This document shows, one piece after another, positions 1 to 7,671 of a stretch of 18,748 bases of DNA. Every line of letters starts with the position of its first letter. Position 1 is the stretch's first letter. The position numbers and the translations under genes are program-made. Below the pieces are notes generated by a model. It did no database searches. It was not told the origin of the DNA and saw nothing but the letters and a program-made list of their open reading frames with translations. Source of the DNA: JAAAPF01 sp964481035 (GTDB lineage Bacteria; Pseudomonadota; Alphaproteobacteria; Geminicoccales; Geminicoccaceae). The stretch lies in NCBI GenBank assembly GCA_964481035.1, contig CAYZSE010000066.1, positions 1 through 18,748 on the forward strand. The letters are read 5' to 3'.

Positions 1-1071
1 CCCTGCATCATCTTCATCGACGAGCTCGACGCGCTCGCCCGCGCGCGCGGCATGGGCCAGATGCAGGGTGGCCACGACGAGCGCGAGCAGACGCTCAATC
101 AGCTCCTCGGCGAGATGGACGGCTTCGACACGAGCGAGGGGATCGTCCTGCTCGCCGCGACCAACCGGCCGGAGATCCTCGACCCCGCCATCTTGCGGCC
201 CGGCCGCTTCGACCGTCAGGTGCTGGTCGATCGGCCCGACAAGAAAGGCCGGCGTCAGATCCTCGACGTGCACACCAAGGACATCGAGCTCGAGCCGGAC
301 ATCGACCTCGACGCGATCGCCGCCATCACCCCGGGCTTCACCGGCGCCGACCTCGCCAACCTCGCCAACGAGGCGGCACTCATGGCGACCCGCGCCGGTC
401 GCGACGCGGTGACCCGAGAGGACTTCGACAAGGCCGTCGAGCGCATCGTCGCGGGGCTGGAGAAGCGCAACCGGCTACTGAACGAGAAGGAGCGCCGGAT
501 CGTCGCCCACCACGAGCTCGGCCACGCCATCGTCGCCCAGTCGCTGCCGGGCGTCGATCCGGTACACAAGGTCTCGATCATCCCGCGCGGCATCGGCGCG
601 CTCGGCTACACCATGCAGCGACCGACCGAGGATCGCTTCTTGATGTCGGCACGGGAGCTCAAGAACAAGATGTGCGTCCTGCTCGCCGGGCGCGCCGCCG
701 AGCGCGTGTTCTTCGACCAGATCTCGACCGGTGCCGCCGACGATTTGCAGCAGGTCACCGAGATCGCGCGATCGATGGTCACGCGCTTCGGCATGGACGA
801 GGGCCTCGGGCAAGCCGCCTACGAGAGCGAAGGAGGCCGCTTTTTGGGCACGCCCGCGGAAGGCGGCGGACGACGCTACGCCGAGGCGACCGCGCGCGAG
901 ATCGACGAGGCCGTTCGCGACCTCATCGACGAGGCCTCCGCGCGAGCGCGGCGGATCGTCGAGGACCGCCGCGAGGAGATTGCCGAGCTCGCCCAGAAGC
1001 TGCTCGAGCAGGAGACGCTCGAGGCCGACGAGCTGCCGCCGGCCTGCGACGGCGCTCGGCAAGCCGCGTGA
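1..1071 (+). CDS. ftsH: ATP-dependent zinc metalloprotease FtsH, C-terminal part (5' end outside window)
   Basis: The frame is open from base 1, so the gene is cut by the window edge. The visible 356 residues begin in the AAA+ Walker B strand (IIFIDELDAL). They continue through the second region of homology (AATNRPEILDPAILRPGRFD), the AAA lid, and the M41 zinc protease domain with HELGH at bases 511-525. The likely third metal ligand lies in TGAADDL (about bases 727-747). FtsH is a hexameric inner-membrane protease that degrades misfolded membrane proteins and some regulators; its N-terminal membrane segments would lie left of the window. The zinc motif reads HELGH where most family members have HEAGH, but HExxH is intact. 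The tail after the helical region is short. Family assignment is certain; whether this is the housekeeping copy or a paralogue cannot be told from this part. Confidence 0.95.
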   Translation, partial: PCIIFIDELDALARARGMGQMQGGHDEREQTLNQLLGEMDGFDTSEGIVLLAATNRPEILDPAILRPGRFDRQVLVDRPDKKGRRQILDVHTKDIELEPDIDLDAIAAITPGFTGADLANLANEAALMATRAGRDAVTREDFDKAVERIVAGLEKRNRLLNEKERRIVAHHELGHAIVAQSLPGVDPVHKVSIIPRGIGALGYTMQRPTEDRFLMSARELKNKMCVLLAGRAAERVFFDQISTGAADDLQQVTEIARSMVTRFGMDEGLGQAAYESEGGRFLGTPAEGGGRRYAEATAREIDEAVRDLIDEASARARRIVEDRREEIAELAQKLLEQETLEADELPPACDGARQAA

Positions 1072-1114
1072 AGCTCGCCCCCGACTGGACGATCAGGGCG
1101 CTCGTGCGCCAGCG

Positions 1115-2221
1115 CTACGTCTTCAGCTTCGCCATGAAGTCGCGGTCGATGCGGTCCTTGAGCCGCCAGAGTAGCGCGCCCACGGGTCCGTCGCCGCCGA
1201 TCGTCCAGCCGTGCTTGGTCGCCAGCGCCCGGCGGCCGCCGAGCGCGACGAGGCGCAGGTAATCCGCCTGCGGATGGTATGTCGGCAGCGGCCGACCATC
1301 GAGGGCCGCGAGTAAGGCTTCGTGCAGCACCGACCCCTGGCGCACGGCGAAGACGCCGGCCTTGGGCCGCGGCGCGTGCTCCAGGTGCGCGATGTCGCCG
1401 ACGGCGAAGACCCGCGGCGCGCCGAGCGCGCGGAGGTCCGCGCCGACCCGCACGAAGCCCGCATCCGAGAGCGCGAGACCGCTTTCCCCCAGCCACGGCG
1501 CGGCCCGCGCCCCGGTGGCGGCGACGACGAGCCCGGCGGCGATGCACTCGCCGGCGAGCTCGACGCCCGCCTCGGTGACGGCCGTCGCCGCGGCGCCCGT
1601 GCGAACCACCACGGCGGCACGCCGCAGGGCCGCCTCCAGCCGCCGCCGGGCACCGGGCGCGAGCTCACGGGCGATCTCGGCCTCGCGCTCGACCAGCGTC
1701 ACCCGCGCCTCGCCGCGCCCGCGCAGACGGTGCGCCATGGCGAGCGCGAGCTCGACGCCGCCGACACCGCCGCCGAGGACGGCCACCGACGCCGCGTCCG
1801 GGTCGGCGAGAAAGCCGTTCCAGGCGTCGAGGAAGGCGTCCATCGGCTTGACCGGCCGCAGATGCTCGGCGCCCGGCAAGGCCGGCGGCTCGGAGGTCGA
1901 GCCGATGTCGAGGGAGAGGAGATCGAAGGGCAGCGCCTTGCCGCCGTCGAGCAGGGCGCGGCCGGCGCCGAGGTCGAGGCCCGCGCCGCGGTCGAGGACG
2001 AACTCGGCACCGGCCGCACGGGCCAGGGCCTCGAGATCGACGTGGAAGTCGGCCCAGCCGTAGTGCCCCGCGAGGTGGCCCGGCAGCATGCCCGAGTAGG
2101 GCGTGTGGCGCGCGGGCGAGACGAGGACGAGGCGGGCATGGGGATGCGGCCTTCGCGCCCAGGCGTGGAGCAACAGCGCATGGGCATGGCCGCCGCCGAC
2201 GAGGACGATCCGCTGGGACAC
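1115..2221 (-). CDS. FAD/NAD(P)-dependent oxidoreductase, SelD-associated NDH-like family
   Basis: A 368-residue pyridine nucleotide-disulfide oxidoreductase. The N-terminal FAD-binding motif is GGGHAH (residues 9-14) followed by TPYSGMLPGHLAG (40-52). That pairing is typical of the family usually found as an N-terminal domain fused to selenophosphate synthetase SelD. A second dinucleotide motif, GGGVGGVELA, lies near residue 150. The FAD-contact motif VFAVGDIAHLEH is in the C-terminal third. Here it stands alone, with no SelD domain and no selD in the window. The start is GTG, with GGGGTGA about 8 bases upstream. It is the last gene of a three-gene operon, 3 bases after the flavodoxin-like gene. 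The electron acceptor (quinone, flavodoxin or a sulfur/selenium species) is unknown. It has no redox-active CxxC, so it is not a disulfide reductase of the glutathione reductase type. Confidence 0.88.
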   Translation of the reverse strand: MSQRIVLVGGGHAHALLLHAWARRPHPHARLVLVSPARHTPYSGMLPGHLAGHYGWADFHVDLEALARAAGAEFVLDRGAGLDLGAGRALLDGGKALPFDLLSLDIGSTSEPPALPGAEHLRPVKPMDAFLDAWNGFLADPDAASVAVLGGGVGGVELALAMAHRLRGRGEARVTLVEREAEIARELAPGARRRLEAALRRAAVVVRTGAAATAVTEAGVELAGECIAAGLVVAATGARAAPWLGESGLALSDAGFVRVGADLRALGAPRVFAVGDIAHLEHAPRPKAGVFAVRQGSVLHEALLAALDGRPLPTYHPQADYLRLVALGGRRALATKHGWTIGGDGPVGALLWRLKDRIDRDFMAKLKT

Positions 2222-2224
2222 GGC

Positions 2225-2686
2225 TCAGATCACCCCGGCGTCGAGACCGGCGGCCATGGTCATGGCGAAGGTGTGGGCCGCCTCGACGAAGCCCGGATCC
2301 CAGGCGCCGCGGCAGATCAGCGGCTGCTGCGCCGGCTTCCATTTGAGGCCCGTGGCAATGCTCTCGACCGCGCGGCGGGTGCCCGTGCCGTCCTGGCCGG
2401 CGCGGACGTAGAGCGCGTAGGGCAGGCCCTCGGTGTCCTCGCGCACCGGATCGTAGCAGCGATCGAAGAAGTCCTTCAGCGCGCCGCTCATGTAGCCGAG
2501 GTTCTCTGGGGTGCCGAGGATGAGGGCGTGGGCGGCGAGCACGTCCGCGGGGCCGGTCTCGAAGGGGCTCAAGGCCACGGTGTCGACACCCTCGATGCCG
2601 CCGGCGCCGCGAACGACGGCGTCGCGCAGCGCCGCGGTGTTGGGCGAGGGCGCGTGCGCGACGACGAGCAGGCGCTTGACGAGCAT
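2225..2686 (-). CDS. Flavodoxin-like / NAD(P)H-dependent FMN oxidoreductase family protein
   Basis: A 153-residue protein with a flavodoxin-like fold. It has an N-terminal beta strand and phosphate-binding loop (LLVVAHAPSPNTAAL) and the FMN-contacting loop GTPENLGYMSGALKDFFDR. A conserved C-terminal part contains a GAWDPGF-like segment. The family binds FMN and carries electrons or reduces small quinone-like substrates; the partner is not known. It starts at ATG 2686, three bases after the stop of the gamma-glutamyltransferase gene, and ends three bases before the FAD oxidoreductase. The three are therefore almost certainly one transcript. The pairing of a flavoprotein oxidoreductase with a flavodoxin suggests an electron-transfer pair, but that is an inference from position only. 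Confidence 0.8.
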   Translation of the reverse strand: MLVKRLLVVAHAPSPNTAALRDAVVRGAGGIEGVDTVALSPFETGPADVLAAHALILGTPENLGYMSGALKDFFDRCYDPVREDTEGLPYALYVRAGQDGTGTRRAVESIATGLKWKPAQQPLICRGAWDPGFVEAAHTFAMTMAAGLDAGVI

Positions 2687-2689
2687 CGC

Positions 2690-4267
2690 TCAGACCGCGG
2701 CCACGGTGCCGTCGGCGCGCGGGTCGGTCGCTCCCTCGAGCACACCCGAGGGATGCACGACGATGGCGCCGGCGTGGCCCATGCGGTCGTCGAAGTCGTC
2801 GACCAGCTCGAGCGCGTGGCCGGCGATGCGCAGCTCGTCGCACAAGGATGCCGGGAAGCGTCGCTCGAGCTTGAGCGTGGTCGAGGTCTCGCCCCAGGTT
2901 CGGCCCAACAGCCAGCGCGGTGCGGTGATCGCCGCCTGCAGGTCCTGGCCGAAGCGGGCGTAGCGGGTGAAGACGGCGGCCTGGGTCTGAGGCTGCCCGT
3001 CCCCGCCCATGGTGCCGTAGACCATGGTCCGCCCGTCGTCGAAGCGGGCGAGGGCGGGGTTGAGGGTATGGAGGGGGCGACGCCCTGGCCTGAGCTGATT
3101 GGGGCCTTCGGCGAGCGCGAAGCCGGCGCCACGGTTCTGCCAGACGATGCCCGTGCCCGGGACGACGACGCCCGAGCCGTACTCCCAGTAGGTGCTCTGG
3201 ATGTAGCTCGCGACGCGGCCTTCGCGGTCGGCGGCACCCAGCCAGATCGTGTCGCCCGCCGCGGCAGGGTCGGGCCAGGGCGCGGCCTTGACCGGGTCGA
3301 TGGCCGCGGCCTCGGCGTCGAGGAACGCTGGGTCGAGCCACGCGCGCGGGTCCTCGCGCATCGAGGAGGGATCGCCGAGGCCACTGTTGCGCTTCGCGAA
3401 GGCGCGCTTGGTCGCCTCGACCAGCCCATGGAGATGATCGACGCCATCCGCCTCGACGACGCCGAGACGGTCGAACAGCGCGAGGATCATGAGCGAGCTC
3501 ACCCCCTGGGTCGGCGGCGGCAGGTTCCAGACCTCGGCATCGCCGACACGCACCGCGAGCGGCGTGACCCGCTGCGGGCGGTAGGCTTCGAGGTCGCCCA
3601 GCCGCAGCGGCGCGCCCACCGCCTCGAGGCCGCCGGCGATCGTCCGCGCGAGCTCGCCGCGGTAGACGTCGTCGGTGCCCGCCTCGGCGATTCGCCGCAA
3701 GCTCGCCGCCAGCGCCGGCTGGCGCAGCACCGCGCCGGCCTCGAGAGCCGTGGGCAGGAAGGTCTCGGCGAAGCCCGGGACCGCCTCCAGCTCGGCGCGC
3801 TTGGCCGCCGTCAGCGCGGCGCCGCCGGGGGTGACGGGAACGCCGTCCTCGGCGTGGCGGAGGGCGTCGGCGAGCAGGCGCGCGAGCGCCAGCCGCCCAC
3901 CCCAGGCGGCCGCGACCTCCAGCGCGAGGCCCCAGCCGGCGACGGCGCCGGCGACGGTGAGCGCCGCATCGGGGCCGCGCGCCGGCATGGCGTCGCCGAG
4001 GGCCAGATAGCGCTCGACGGTGGCGAGCGCCGCCGCGGGCCCGCTCGCGTCGATGGCGACGGGCGCCTCGCCGGGCGTGGCCATCAGCCAGAAGCCGTCG
4101 CCGCCGATGCTGTTCATGTGCGGATAGACCACGGCGATGGTCGCGGCCGCGGCGACCGCCGCTTCGACCGCGTTGCCGCCCTCGCGCAGGATGGCCGCAC
4201 CGGCCTCCGCGGCGAGATGATGCGGTGCCGTGACCATGCCGCCGAGCGCGGTGCGGGATCGCAGCAT
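2690..4267 (-). CDS. Gamma-glutamyltransferase family protein (Ntn hydrolase)
   Basis: A 525-residue proenzyme of the gamma-glutamyltranspeptidase family, which cleaves or transfers the gamma-glutamyl group of glutathione and related compounds. Visible features are the N-terminal GNAVEAAVAAAAT helix, NSIGGDGFW, GAVAGWGLA, the LPPPTQG segment, and the autoprocessing site GDTIWLG with Thr340 as the expected new N-terminal nucleophile. The late glycine-rich loop YGTMGGDGQPQ follows. No signal peptide is evident at the N-terminus, so a cytoplasmic relative of the periplasmic Ggt is likely. The site lacks the canonical TTH and has DTIW, a variant common in the wider family whose substrates are often unknown. 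The ATG start has a strong GGAGG 5 bases upstream. It is the first gene of an operon with the two flavoproteins. Confidence 0.88.
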   Translation of the reverse strand: MLRSRTALGGMVTAPHHLAAEAGAAILREGGNAVEAAVAAAATIAVVYPHMNSIGGDGFWLMATPGEAPVAIDASGPAAALATVERYLALGDAMPARGPDAALTVAGAVAGWGLALEVAAAWGGRLALARLLADALRHAEDGVPVTPGGAALTAAKRAELEAVPGFAETFLPTALEAGAVLRQPALAASLRRIAEAGTDDVYRGELARTIAGGLEAVGAPLRLGDLEAYRPQRVTPLAVRVGDAEVWNLPPPTQGVSSLMILALFDRLGVVEADGVDHLHGLVEATKRAFAKRNSGLGDPSSMREDPRAWLDPAFLDAEAAAIDPVKAAPWPDPAAAGDTIWLGAADREGRVASYIQSTYWEYGSGVVVPGTGIVWQNRGAGFALAEGPNQLRPGRRPLHTLNPALARFDDGRTMVYGTMGGDGQPQTQAAVFTRYARFGQDLQAAITAPRWLLGRTWGETSTTLKLERRFPASLCDELRIAGHALELVDDFDDRMGHAGAIVVHPSGVLEGATDPRADGTVAAV

Positions 4268-4368
4268 CGAGACCTCCGAGCGAACGCGCGCTAAGAGTTA
4301 GTGCGTTTTCGATGCCGACGAAAGGCGCGCGAGACATCCGGCGAACCGAACGGCCGAGCGAAGGGATC
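4268..4368. other. Divergent intergenic region between gamma-glutamyltransferase and sulfurtransferase genes
   Basis: About 100 bases separate two divergent genes, so both promoters should lie here. The segment around 4290-4325 is less GC-rich than its surroundings (it includes taagagttagtg and cgttttcga). A weak minus-strand pair, TTTCGT and TAACTC separated by 17 bases, can be drawn, but neither box is convincing. I see no palindrome or riboswitch. On the plus strand, AAGGGA precedes the sulfurtransferase ATG at a short distance. Confidence 0.4.
4273..4277 (-). promoter_or_regulatory. Ribosome binding site of the gamma-glutamyltransferase gene
   Basis: GGAGG on the minus strand, five bases before ATG 4267. 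It is one of the best Shine-Dalgarno matches in the window and fixes that start. Confidence 0.7.
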
Positions 4369-5220
4369 ATGACCGACAGCTCCCCCCTGATCCCGCCGAG
4401 CGAGCTCGCGCAGCGCGCCGGCCGCTGGCGCCTGCTCGATGCGTCGTGGCTCTACCCGCCCTTGAATGCCGCCGGCATCGACGTTCGCCGCCGCTACGCC
4501 GAGGCGCACCCAGCGGGCGCCGCCTTTTTGGACCTCGCGGCCCTCGGCCCCTCACCCGCGGCGGACGTGCCGGCACTCACGCCGCCCGCCCCGGCGACGC
4601 TCCGCGTGTCGCTCGCCCCGCTAGGCATCGCGCCGGACACGCCCCTCGTCGTCACCGACATGGACGGCGGTACGACGACGGCGCCCTTCGCGCGCCTGGC
4701 CCTGCTCGATGCCGGGTTCGACGAGGTCCGGCTCCTCGACGGCGGCACGCCCGCCTGGCGCGCGGCGGGCCTGCCGCTGACCGATGAGGACCCGGTCTTC
4801 GTCGGCGTCGTCGAGGCTCCGCCGGCCACCGGCCGCGGCATGTTCATCGGCACCGACGCCACCTTGAGCGCCCTCGACGGGCGGACGGCGCGCGTGATCG
4901 ACGCGCGCTTCGTGGCGAGCAACGTCGGTGTCCTGCCCGAGCGCTTCGCCGACGTGGCGATCCCCGCCGACGTCGTCCTCCGCGCGGGCGAGGTCGTCGC
5001 CGAGACGGCGGCGGGCCAGCGTTTCGCGCCGGCGCCGGCGATCCGCCGGCTCGCCCTGGAACGCGGTCTCGACGACGCCATGCCCGCCATCGCCACCTGC
5101 CATTTCGGCCTCGCCGCCGCGGCGGTGGCGACGGCCCTGGAGATCGCCGGCCTGCCGCGCCCGCAGGTCGACGCGGCGTCGCTCGTCGGCTGGGCGGAAG
5201 TTCAGGCGCCGAGCGGGTAG
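4369..5220 (+). CDS. Sulfurtransferase, two rhodanese domains (thiosulfate/3-mercaptopyruvate type)
   Basis: A 283-residue protein with the tandem rhodanese layout. The inactive N-terminal domain (about residues 10-140) has LLDASW and the LLDGGTPAWRAAGLPL motif. The C-terminal domain (about 160-283) has VIDARF and the active-site loop at Cys244 (ATCHFGLAA). The family moves sulfane sulfur from thiosulfate or 3-mercaptopyruvate to acceptors such as cyanide or thiols. The loop CHFGLA differs from both classical forms (CRxGVT of thiosulfate and CGSGVT of mercaptopyruvate enzymes), so the donor cannot be predicted. ATG 4369 is preferred over an in-frame upstream ATG at 4312 because AAGGGA precedes it and family similarity begins just after it. 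The gene is divergent from the gamma-glutamyltransferase operon. Its last 19 bases overlap the end of the convergent DUF1045 gene. Confidence 0.82.
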   Translation: MTDSSPLIPPSELAQRAGRWRLLDASWLYPPLNAAGIDVRRRYAEAHPAGAAFLDLAALGPSPAADVPALTPPAPATLRVSLAPLGIAPDTPLVVTDMDGGTTTAPFARLALLDAGFDEVRLLDGGTPAWRAAGLPLTDEDPVFVGVVEAPPATGRGMFIGTDATLSALDGRTARVIDARFVASNVGVLPERFADVAIPADVVLRAGEVVAETAAGQRFAPAPAIRRLALERGLDDAMPAIATCHFGLAAAAVATALEIAGLPRPQVDAASLVGWAEVQAPSG

Positions 5221-5894
5221 CGGGCGGTCAGGACGAAGGGGCTGTGCGGGTCGGGTTCCTCGAACACGCAGAGCGCGTCGACGCGGAAGGGCTCGGCGGT
5301 GAGCGGCCGGGTCCGGCTGCACAGGTCGGTGAGCACACGGTCGTGCAGGTTGTCGTGCAGCTTGTCGGTGAGCGTCATGTGGAAGGCGAAATCCTCCATG
5401 ACGTAGGGATAGCCCCAGTGCTCGAGATGGGCGAGCTGGCGCGGGGTCAGGGGCGAGCGCCGCCGGCGCTCGAGCTCGGCGTCGCTCAAGGGCGCGCGGA
5501 AGGGCTCCAGATCGCGCACGCAGGCGGCAGCGAAGCGATCGAGCGGCTCCGAAGCCTCGCGCAGCATCAAGGCGAGAAAGCCGCGCAGGCTTCTGACCTC
5601 GAGCCCGATCGTGAAGGCGGGCCACGCGGCGGCGAACAGGCGGGCGGCCTTGTGCAGCTCCTCGCCGCGACGGCCGTGCGCGAGCCGGAACGGCGGCTTG
5701 ATCGTGGCGTGGAAGCCGTAGCGCCGCGGCGAGGCGGTGATCGCCCTGAGAGTATCCGCCGGGACGTGCTCGACCACCGGCTGGGTCACCGCTTCGTCGG
5801 TGGTCGCATCGCGGCCCAGCCACGCGCTCGCGAAGGCATGCAGGTCGCTCGCCGGAGGCGGTGCGAGATAGAGGGCGTAGCGGAAGGCCATCAT
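5202..5894 (-). CDS. DUF1045 phosphonate-metabolism protein (2H phosphoesterase fold)
   Basis: A 230-residue protein of the DUF1045 family, found almost only in C-P lyase operons. It carries two H-x-T motifs of the 2H phosphoesterase superfamily: FHATIKPPF (His62, Thr64) and FHMTLTD (His172, Thr174). 2H enzymes open cyclic phosphodiesters. The C-P lyase product is 5-phosphoribosyl 1,2-cyclic phosphate, normally opened by PhnP, and no phnP is visible here. A role in that step is therefore an attractive inference, but I know of no proof. It starts ATGATG at 5894, where the first ATG overlaps the phnM stop as ATGA, and it is the last gene of the phn operon. Its 3' end overlaps the convergent sulfurtransferase gene by 19 bases, leaving no room for a separate terminator between them. 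Confidence 0.88.
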   Translation of the reverse strand: MMAFRYALYLAPPPASDLHAFASAWLGRDATTDEAVTQPVVEHVPADTLRAITASPRRYGFHATIKPPFRLAHGRRGEELHKAARLFAAAWPAFTIGLEVRSLRGFLALMLREASEPLDRFAAACVRDLEPFRAPLSDAELERRRRSPLTPRQLAHLEHWGYPYVMEDFAFHMTLTDKLHDNLHDRVLTDLCSRTRPLTAEPFRVDALCVFEEPDPHSPFVLTARYPLGA

Positions 5895-7066
5895 GCGACC
5901 CGACGCCCGGCCGACCACACCGAGCGGACGAGCGGGCGGTCGCGGACCAGGCGAACCTCGACGAGATCGGCCCGCGCGCCGACCTCCAGCCGACCGCGGT
6001 CGACCAGACCGACGGCGCGGGCGGGCACCGACGTCACCATCGCCACCGCCGCGGGGACGGTGAAGCCGAGGCTCTCGCCGGTGAGCTTGAAGGCCGCCTG
6101 GAGCAGGCTCGCCGGGATGTAGTCGGAGGCGAGCATGTCCAAGAGGCCCGCCCGGGCGAGGTCGGCGGCGGCGACGTTGCCCGAGTGCGAGCCGCCGCGG
6201 ATCAGGTTGGGTGAGCCCATGAGCGTCGGCAGGCCGCGCCCCCGGGCGGCCTCGGCGGCCTCCATCGTCGTCGGGAACTCGGTGAGGCACGCGCCCAGGG
6301 CCACCGCCTCCTCGATGTGCTCCGCCCGCGCGTCGTCGTGGGTCGCCAGGGGGATGCCGCGCACCCTGGCGAGCTGGGCGAGGCGCGCGCGGTTGGGCGG
6401 GCCGTACCGCTTGGAGTCCTCGATGAGGCCCTGGATGTGCGCGTCGACCTGCTCGGGCGAGAGATGCGGGTTCTTCTGGTAGCGCTGGCGGTAGATCTCG
6501 ACATCCGGCGACTGCCGGTCACCGGGCGCGTGGTCCATCACCGACATCATCGCCGTGAGCGGGCTGCGACTGTGGTGCTCGAAGATCGAGACGATGTCGG
6601 GATGGGTGATCTCGCAGCGCAGGTGAAGCAGGTGCTCGACCCGCAGCATGGCGTGATCGCGGGCATATTCGAGGCCCTCGATCATCGGCTCGATCATCTC
6701 GGCGCGGGTGTCCCAGCCCTGCGCCGCACCGACGGTCAGGCTGTCGAAGACGGTGGTGATGCCGGCGGCGGCAACCTGGCCGTCGTGGGCGATGGCGGCC
6801 GCGACCTTGTCCCAGAGCACGCCCGCGCGCGGCTGGAAGTGGCGCTCGAGGTTGTCGGTGTGGACGTCGACCAGGCCCGGGACGAGGTGCGCACCCTCGA
6901 GGTCGATCGCCGCCGGGTATCGGGCCGACCCCTGGTCGATGCTCGTGATGCGGCCGTTCTCGATGGCGAGCGTGCCCGCCACGACCTCGTCGGCGAGCAC
7001 GAGGCGCGCGCCCGTGAAGACGGTCTCGGGCGTGCAGATCCGGTTCTCGATGAGCGTCTCGCTCAA
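5891..7066 (-). CDS. phnM: Alpha-D-ribose 1-methylphosphonate 5-triphosphate diphosphatase PhnM
   Basis: A full-length PhnM (391 residues), an amidohydrolase-fold enzyme. It removes pyrophosphate from ribose 1-methylphosphonate 5-triphosphate to give the PhnJ substrate. Expected elements are all present: the N-terminal beta-sandwich with the metal motif HTDNLE (residues 69-74), EHLLHLRCE (144-152), MDHAPGDRQ, THDDA (242-246), EFPTTMEAA, GGSHSGN (291-297), SDYIPASLL and the C-terminal GARADLV. TTG 7066 is chosen because it overlaps the preceding stop as TTGA, matching the style of this operon, and has GGGAG nine bases upstream. ATG 7075 is the alternative but would place that GGGAG directly against the start. 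It overlaps DUF1045 by 4 bases. Confidence 0.95.
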   Translation of the reverse strand: MSETLIENRICTPETVFTGARLVLADEVVAGTLAIENGRITSIDQGSARYPAAIDLEGAHLVPGLVDVHTDNLERHFQPRAGVLWDKVAAAIAHDGQVAAAGITTVFDSLTVGAAQGWDTRAEMIEPMIEGLEYARDHAMLRVEHLLHLRCEITHPDIVSIFEHHSRSPLTAMMSVMDHAPGDRQSPDVEIYRQRYQKNPHLSPEQVDAHIQGLIEDSKRYGPPNRARLAQLARVRGIPLATHDDARAEHIEEAVALGACLTEFPTTMEAAEAARGRGLPTLMGSPNLIRGGSHSGNVAAADLARAGLLDMLASDYIPASLLQAAFKLTGESLGFTVPAAVAMVTSVPARAVGLVDRGRLEVGARADLVEVRLVRDRPLVRSVWSAGRRVA

Positions 7067-7671
7067 GCCACACATCTCCCTTCGCGCCCCACTGCCCGGA
7101 CCGCTGGCATCGCACCGAATCGGCGCACCCGGACGAGATCGGCACGGCGACCGGCGGCGAGCCCGACCATCCGGGCGGGGCCATCGCTGGCGAGGTCGAT
7201 CGCGCGCGCCAGCGGTCGGTCGTGGCGGTCGGGGCGCCGCAAGGCGGCGTGCAGCAGGCCGGCCGCAACGTAGTCCGAGGAGCGCGCGTCGAGCAACCTG
7301 TGACCGGCGAGGTCGAACGCGGCGACGTCGCCCGAGTGCGCGCCGCCGGGATCCTCGTTGGGCGCGTCCCCGACCACGGCCATCGGGGCGCTCGCCTCGG
7401 CGACGGTCTCGCGCGCGTTCGCCTTCCGTCGCTGCAGGATTGCCTCGAGCGATCGCTCCAGGAACTCTATCCGCGCCGGTCCGCCGCCGGACGAGCCGAA
7501 GCAGATCGCAGCGCCCGGGGTGGCGATCCCGGCGGCCGCGATCCGGCCGTCGTGCGACACGAGCGCGGCGTCGCCCGGCCGGCGGACCTCGGGACGCGGT
7601 TGCACCGGCTCGTCGCGGTCGGCGATGCGGACCGCGACGGGGCCCGACGGCAGGAGGGCGCCCGCGATCAC
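7063..7671 (-). CDS. Shortened PhnM-like protein lacking the metal-binding motifs (paralogue or in-frame remnant)
   Basis: A 202-residue frame between phnL and phnM. Its parts align in order with PhnM. QPRPEVRRPGDAALVSHDGRIAAAGI (residues 24-49) matches the region after HTDNLE. PNEDPGGAHSGDVAAFDLA (104-122) matches the late GGSHSGNVAA motif. SSDYVAAGLLHAAL (131-144) matches SDYIPASLLQAAF. AAGRRADLV (172-180) matches the C-terminal GARADLV. The beta-sandwich start, HTDN, the RCE segment and THDD are all missing, so diphosphatase activity is unlikely. The GTG start overlaps the phnL stop as GTGA, and the stop overlaps the phnM TTG as TTGA, so it is fitted into the operon at both ends. It may be an internally deleted duplicate on its way out, or a retained accessory subunit. 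Long open frames are common in DNA this GC-rich, so openness alone proves nothing; the homology and couplings are the evidence. Confidence 0.68.
   Translation of the reverse strand: MIAGALLPSGPVAVRIADRDEPVQPRPEVRRPGDAALVSHDGRIAAAGIATPGAAICFGSSGGGPARIEFLERSLEAILQRRKANARETVAEASAPMAVVGDAPNEDPGGAHSGDVAAFDLAGHRLLDARSSDYVAAGLLHAALRRPDRHDRPLARAIDLASDGPARMVGLAAGRRADLVRVRRFGAMPAVRAVGREGRCVA

Noticed and set aside
1097..1110. Hairpin GGCGC-TCGT-GCGCC between the convergent ftsH and oxidoreductase genes as a terminator
   Set aside because: The stem is only five pairs, there is no T tract on either side, and short GC palindromes are common here.
1322..4294. A 990-codon open frame on the plus strand
   Set aside because: It lies opposite three well-supported genes, its translation is Arg/Gly/Ala-rich without any family motif, and such antisense frames are expected in very GC-rich DNA.
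1665..4370. A 901-codon open frame on the minus strand, offset from the gamma-glutamyltransferase gene
   Set aside because: It is in a different frame on the same strand as recognisable enzymes, is Arg/Pro-rich low-complexity sequence, and has no family motif.
5895..6290. N-terminal extension of the DUF1045 frame upstream of ATG 5894
   Set aside because: It reads as Arg/Pro/Gly-rich sequence inside phnM in another frame; DUF1045 similarity begins at the ATG overlapping the phnM stop.
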